Positions 63,947 to 64,000 of a stretch of DNA of 64,000 nt are shown here, piece after piece; the stretch's first letter is position 1; each line of letters starts with the position of its first letter. The notes below the pieces were generated by a model that was not told the origin of the DNA, ran no database searches, and saw only the letters and a program-made list of their open reading frames with translations. Origin of the DNA: Pseudomonas sp. SJZ074 (GTDB lineage: Bacteria; Pseudomonadota; Gammaproteobacteria; Pseudomonadales; Pseudomonadaceae); the NCBI RefSeq assembly GCF_007828215.1, contig NZ_VIUE01000015.1, positions 1-64,000 of the forward strand, given 5' to 3'. The position numbers and the translations under genes were made by a program.

Positions 63947-63975
63947 TAAAAAGACCGGGGCACATGGCCCCGGTA
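63947..63975 (-). terminator. Strong phage terminator ahead of the gp11-like gene
   Basis: On the - strand: ACCGGGGC, a 5-base loop, GCCCCGGT, then CTTTTTAT. Same location as the late terminator T-phi that follows the capsid gene in T7. Confidence 0.88.
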
Positions 63976-63977
63976 AG

Positions 63978-64000
63978 TTATTTGCCATCCATGGCATCCG
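63978..64000 (-). CDS. C-terminal end of an upstream phage gene, probably major capsid (partial)
   Basis: The last six codons before TAA read Asp-Ala-Met-Asp-Gly-Lys in one frame, just before the terminator. The gene continues beyond the window. Capsid identity is inferred only from T7-like order. Confidence 0.3.

Overview
The window is a chromosomal segment of a fluorescent-type Pseudomonas. The evidence is the gene content and order (dpp cluster with OpdP porin, piuABC-type iron genes, fruBKA next to fruR, ampD/ampE next to nadC), the high GC, and several Pseudomonas REP doublets (arms of the GTGGGAGCGGGCTTGCTCGCGA type). No intact rRNA, tRNA or CRISPR array is visible.

Layout. 1-13060: a dipeptide uptake locus on the + strand, with four paralogous family-5 solute-binding proteins (SBPs), an OprD-family porin (opdP) and the ABC core dppBCDF. 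13080-15900: two small proteins of unknown function and peptide release factor 3 (prfC), all on the - strand. 16190-19640: an osmoprotectant ABC transporter (permease, SBP, permease, ATPase with CBS domains). 19850-21270: a possible short RNA or attenuated leader, then lysine/ornithine decarboxylase speC. 21270-24470: an AT-richer toxin locus on the - strand whose main gene looks like a single-chain fusion of the two subunits of an alpha-xenorhabdolysin (XaxA/XaxB) pore-forming toxin, plus a helical companion protein. 24725-31480: an iron module (Sel1-repeat protein, PiuC hydroxylase, TonB receptor PiuA behind a Fur-box-like site, PepSY/flavoprotein reductase). 31614-33155: a PhoD-type phosphatase. 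33355-40217: the fructose phosphotransferase operon fruBKA and its regulator fruR, with a FruR/Cra operator, then a TatD-type hydrolase. 41112-48496: a chemoreceptor, ampE, ampD, a DUF1631 protein, nadC and a small protein.

48710 to the window end holds the late half of a prophage on the - strand. Its order follows phage T7: end of an upstream (probably capsid) gene, strong terminator, tail tubular A-like and B-like proteins, internal virion proteins, terminase small and large subunits, then a beta-helical tailspike and an SGNH esterase. Replication, lysis and integrase genes are not in the window. A 16-nt sequence identical in form to a tRNA 3' end (T-stem, acceptor stem and CCA) lies just outside the last phage gene and is a candidate attachment-site remnant.

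Most of the window is ordinary core Pseudomonas metabolism and transport. The parts most worth attention are the fused XaxA/XaxB-like toxin with its companion, and the integrated T7-like phage with its split internal virion proteins, tailspike/esterase pair and tRNA-like end.
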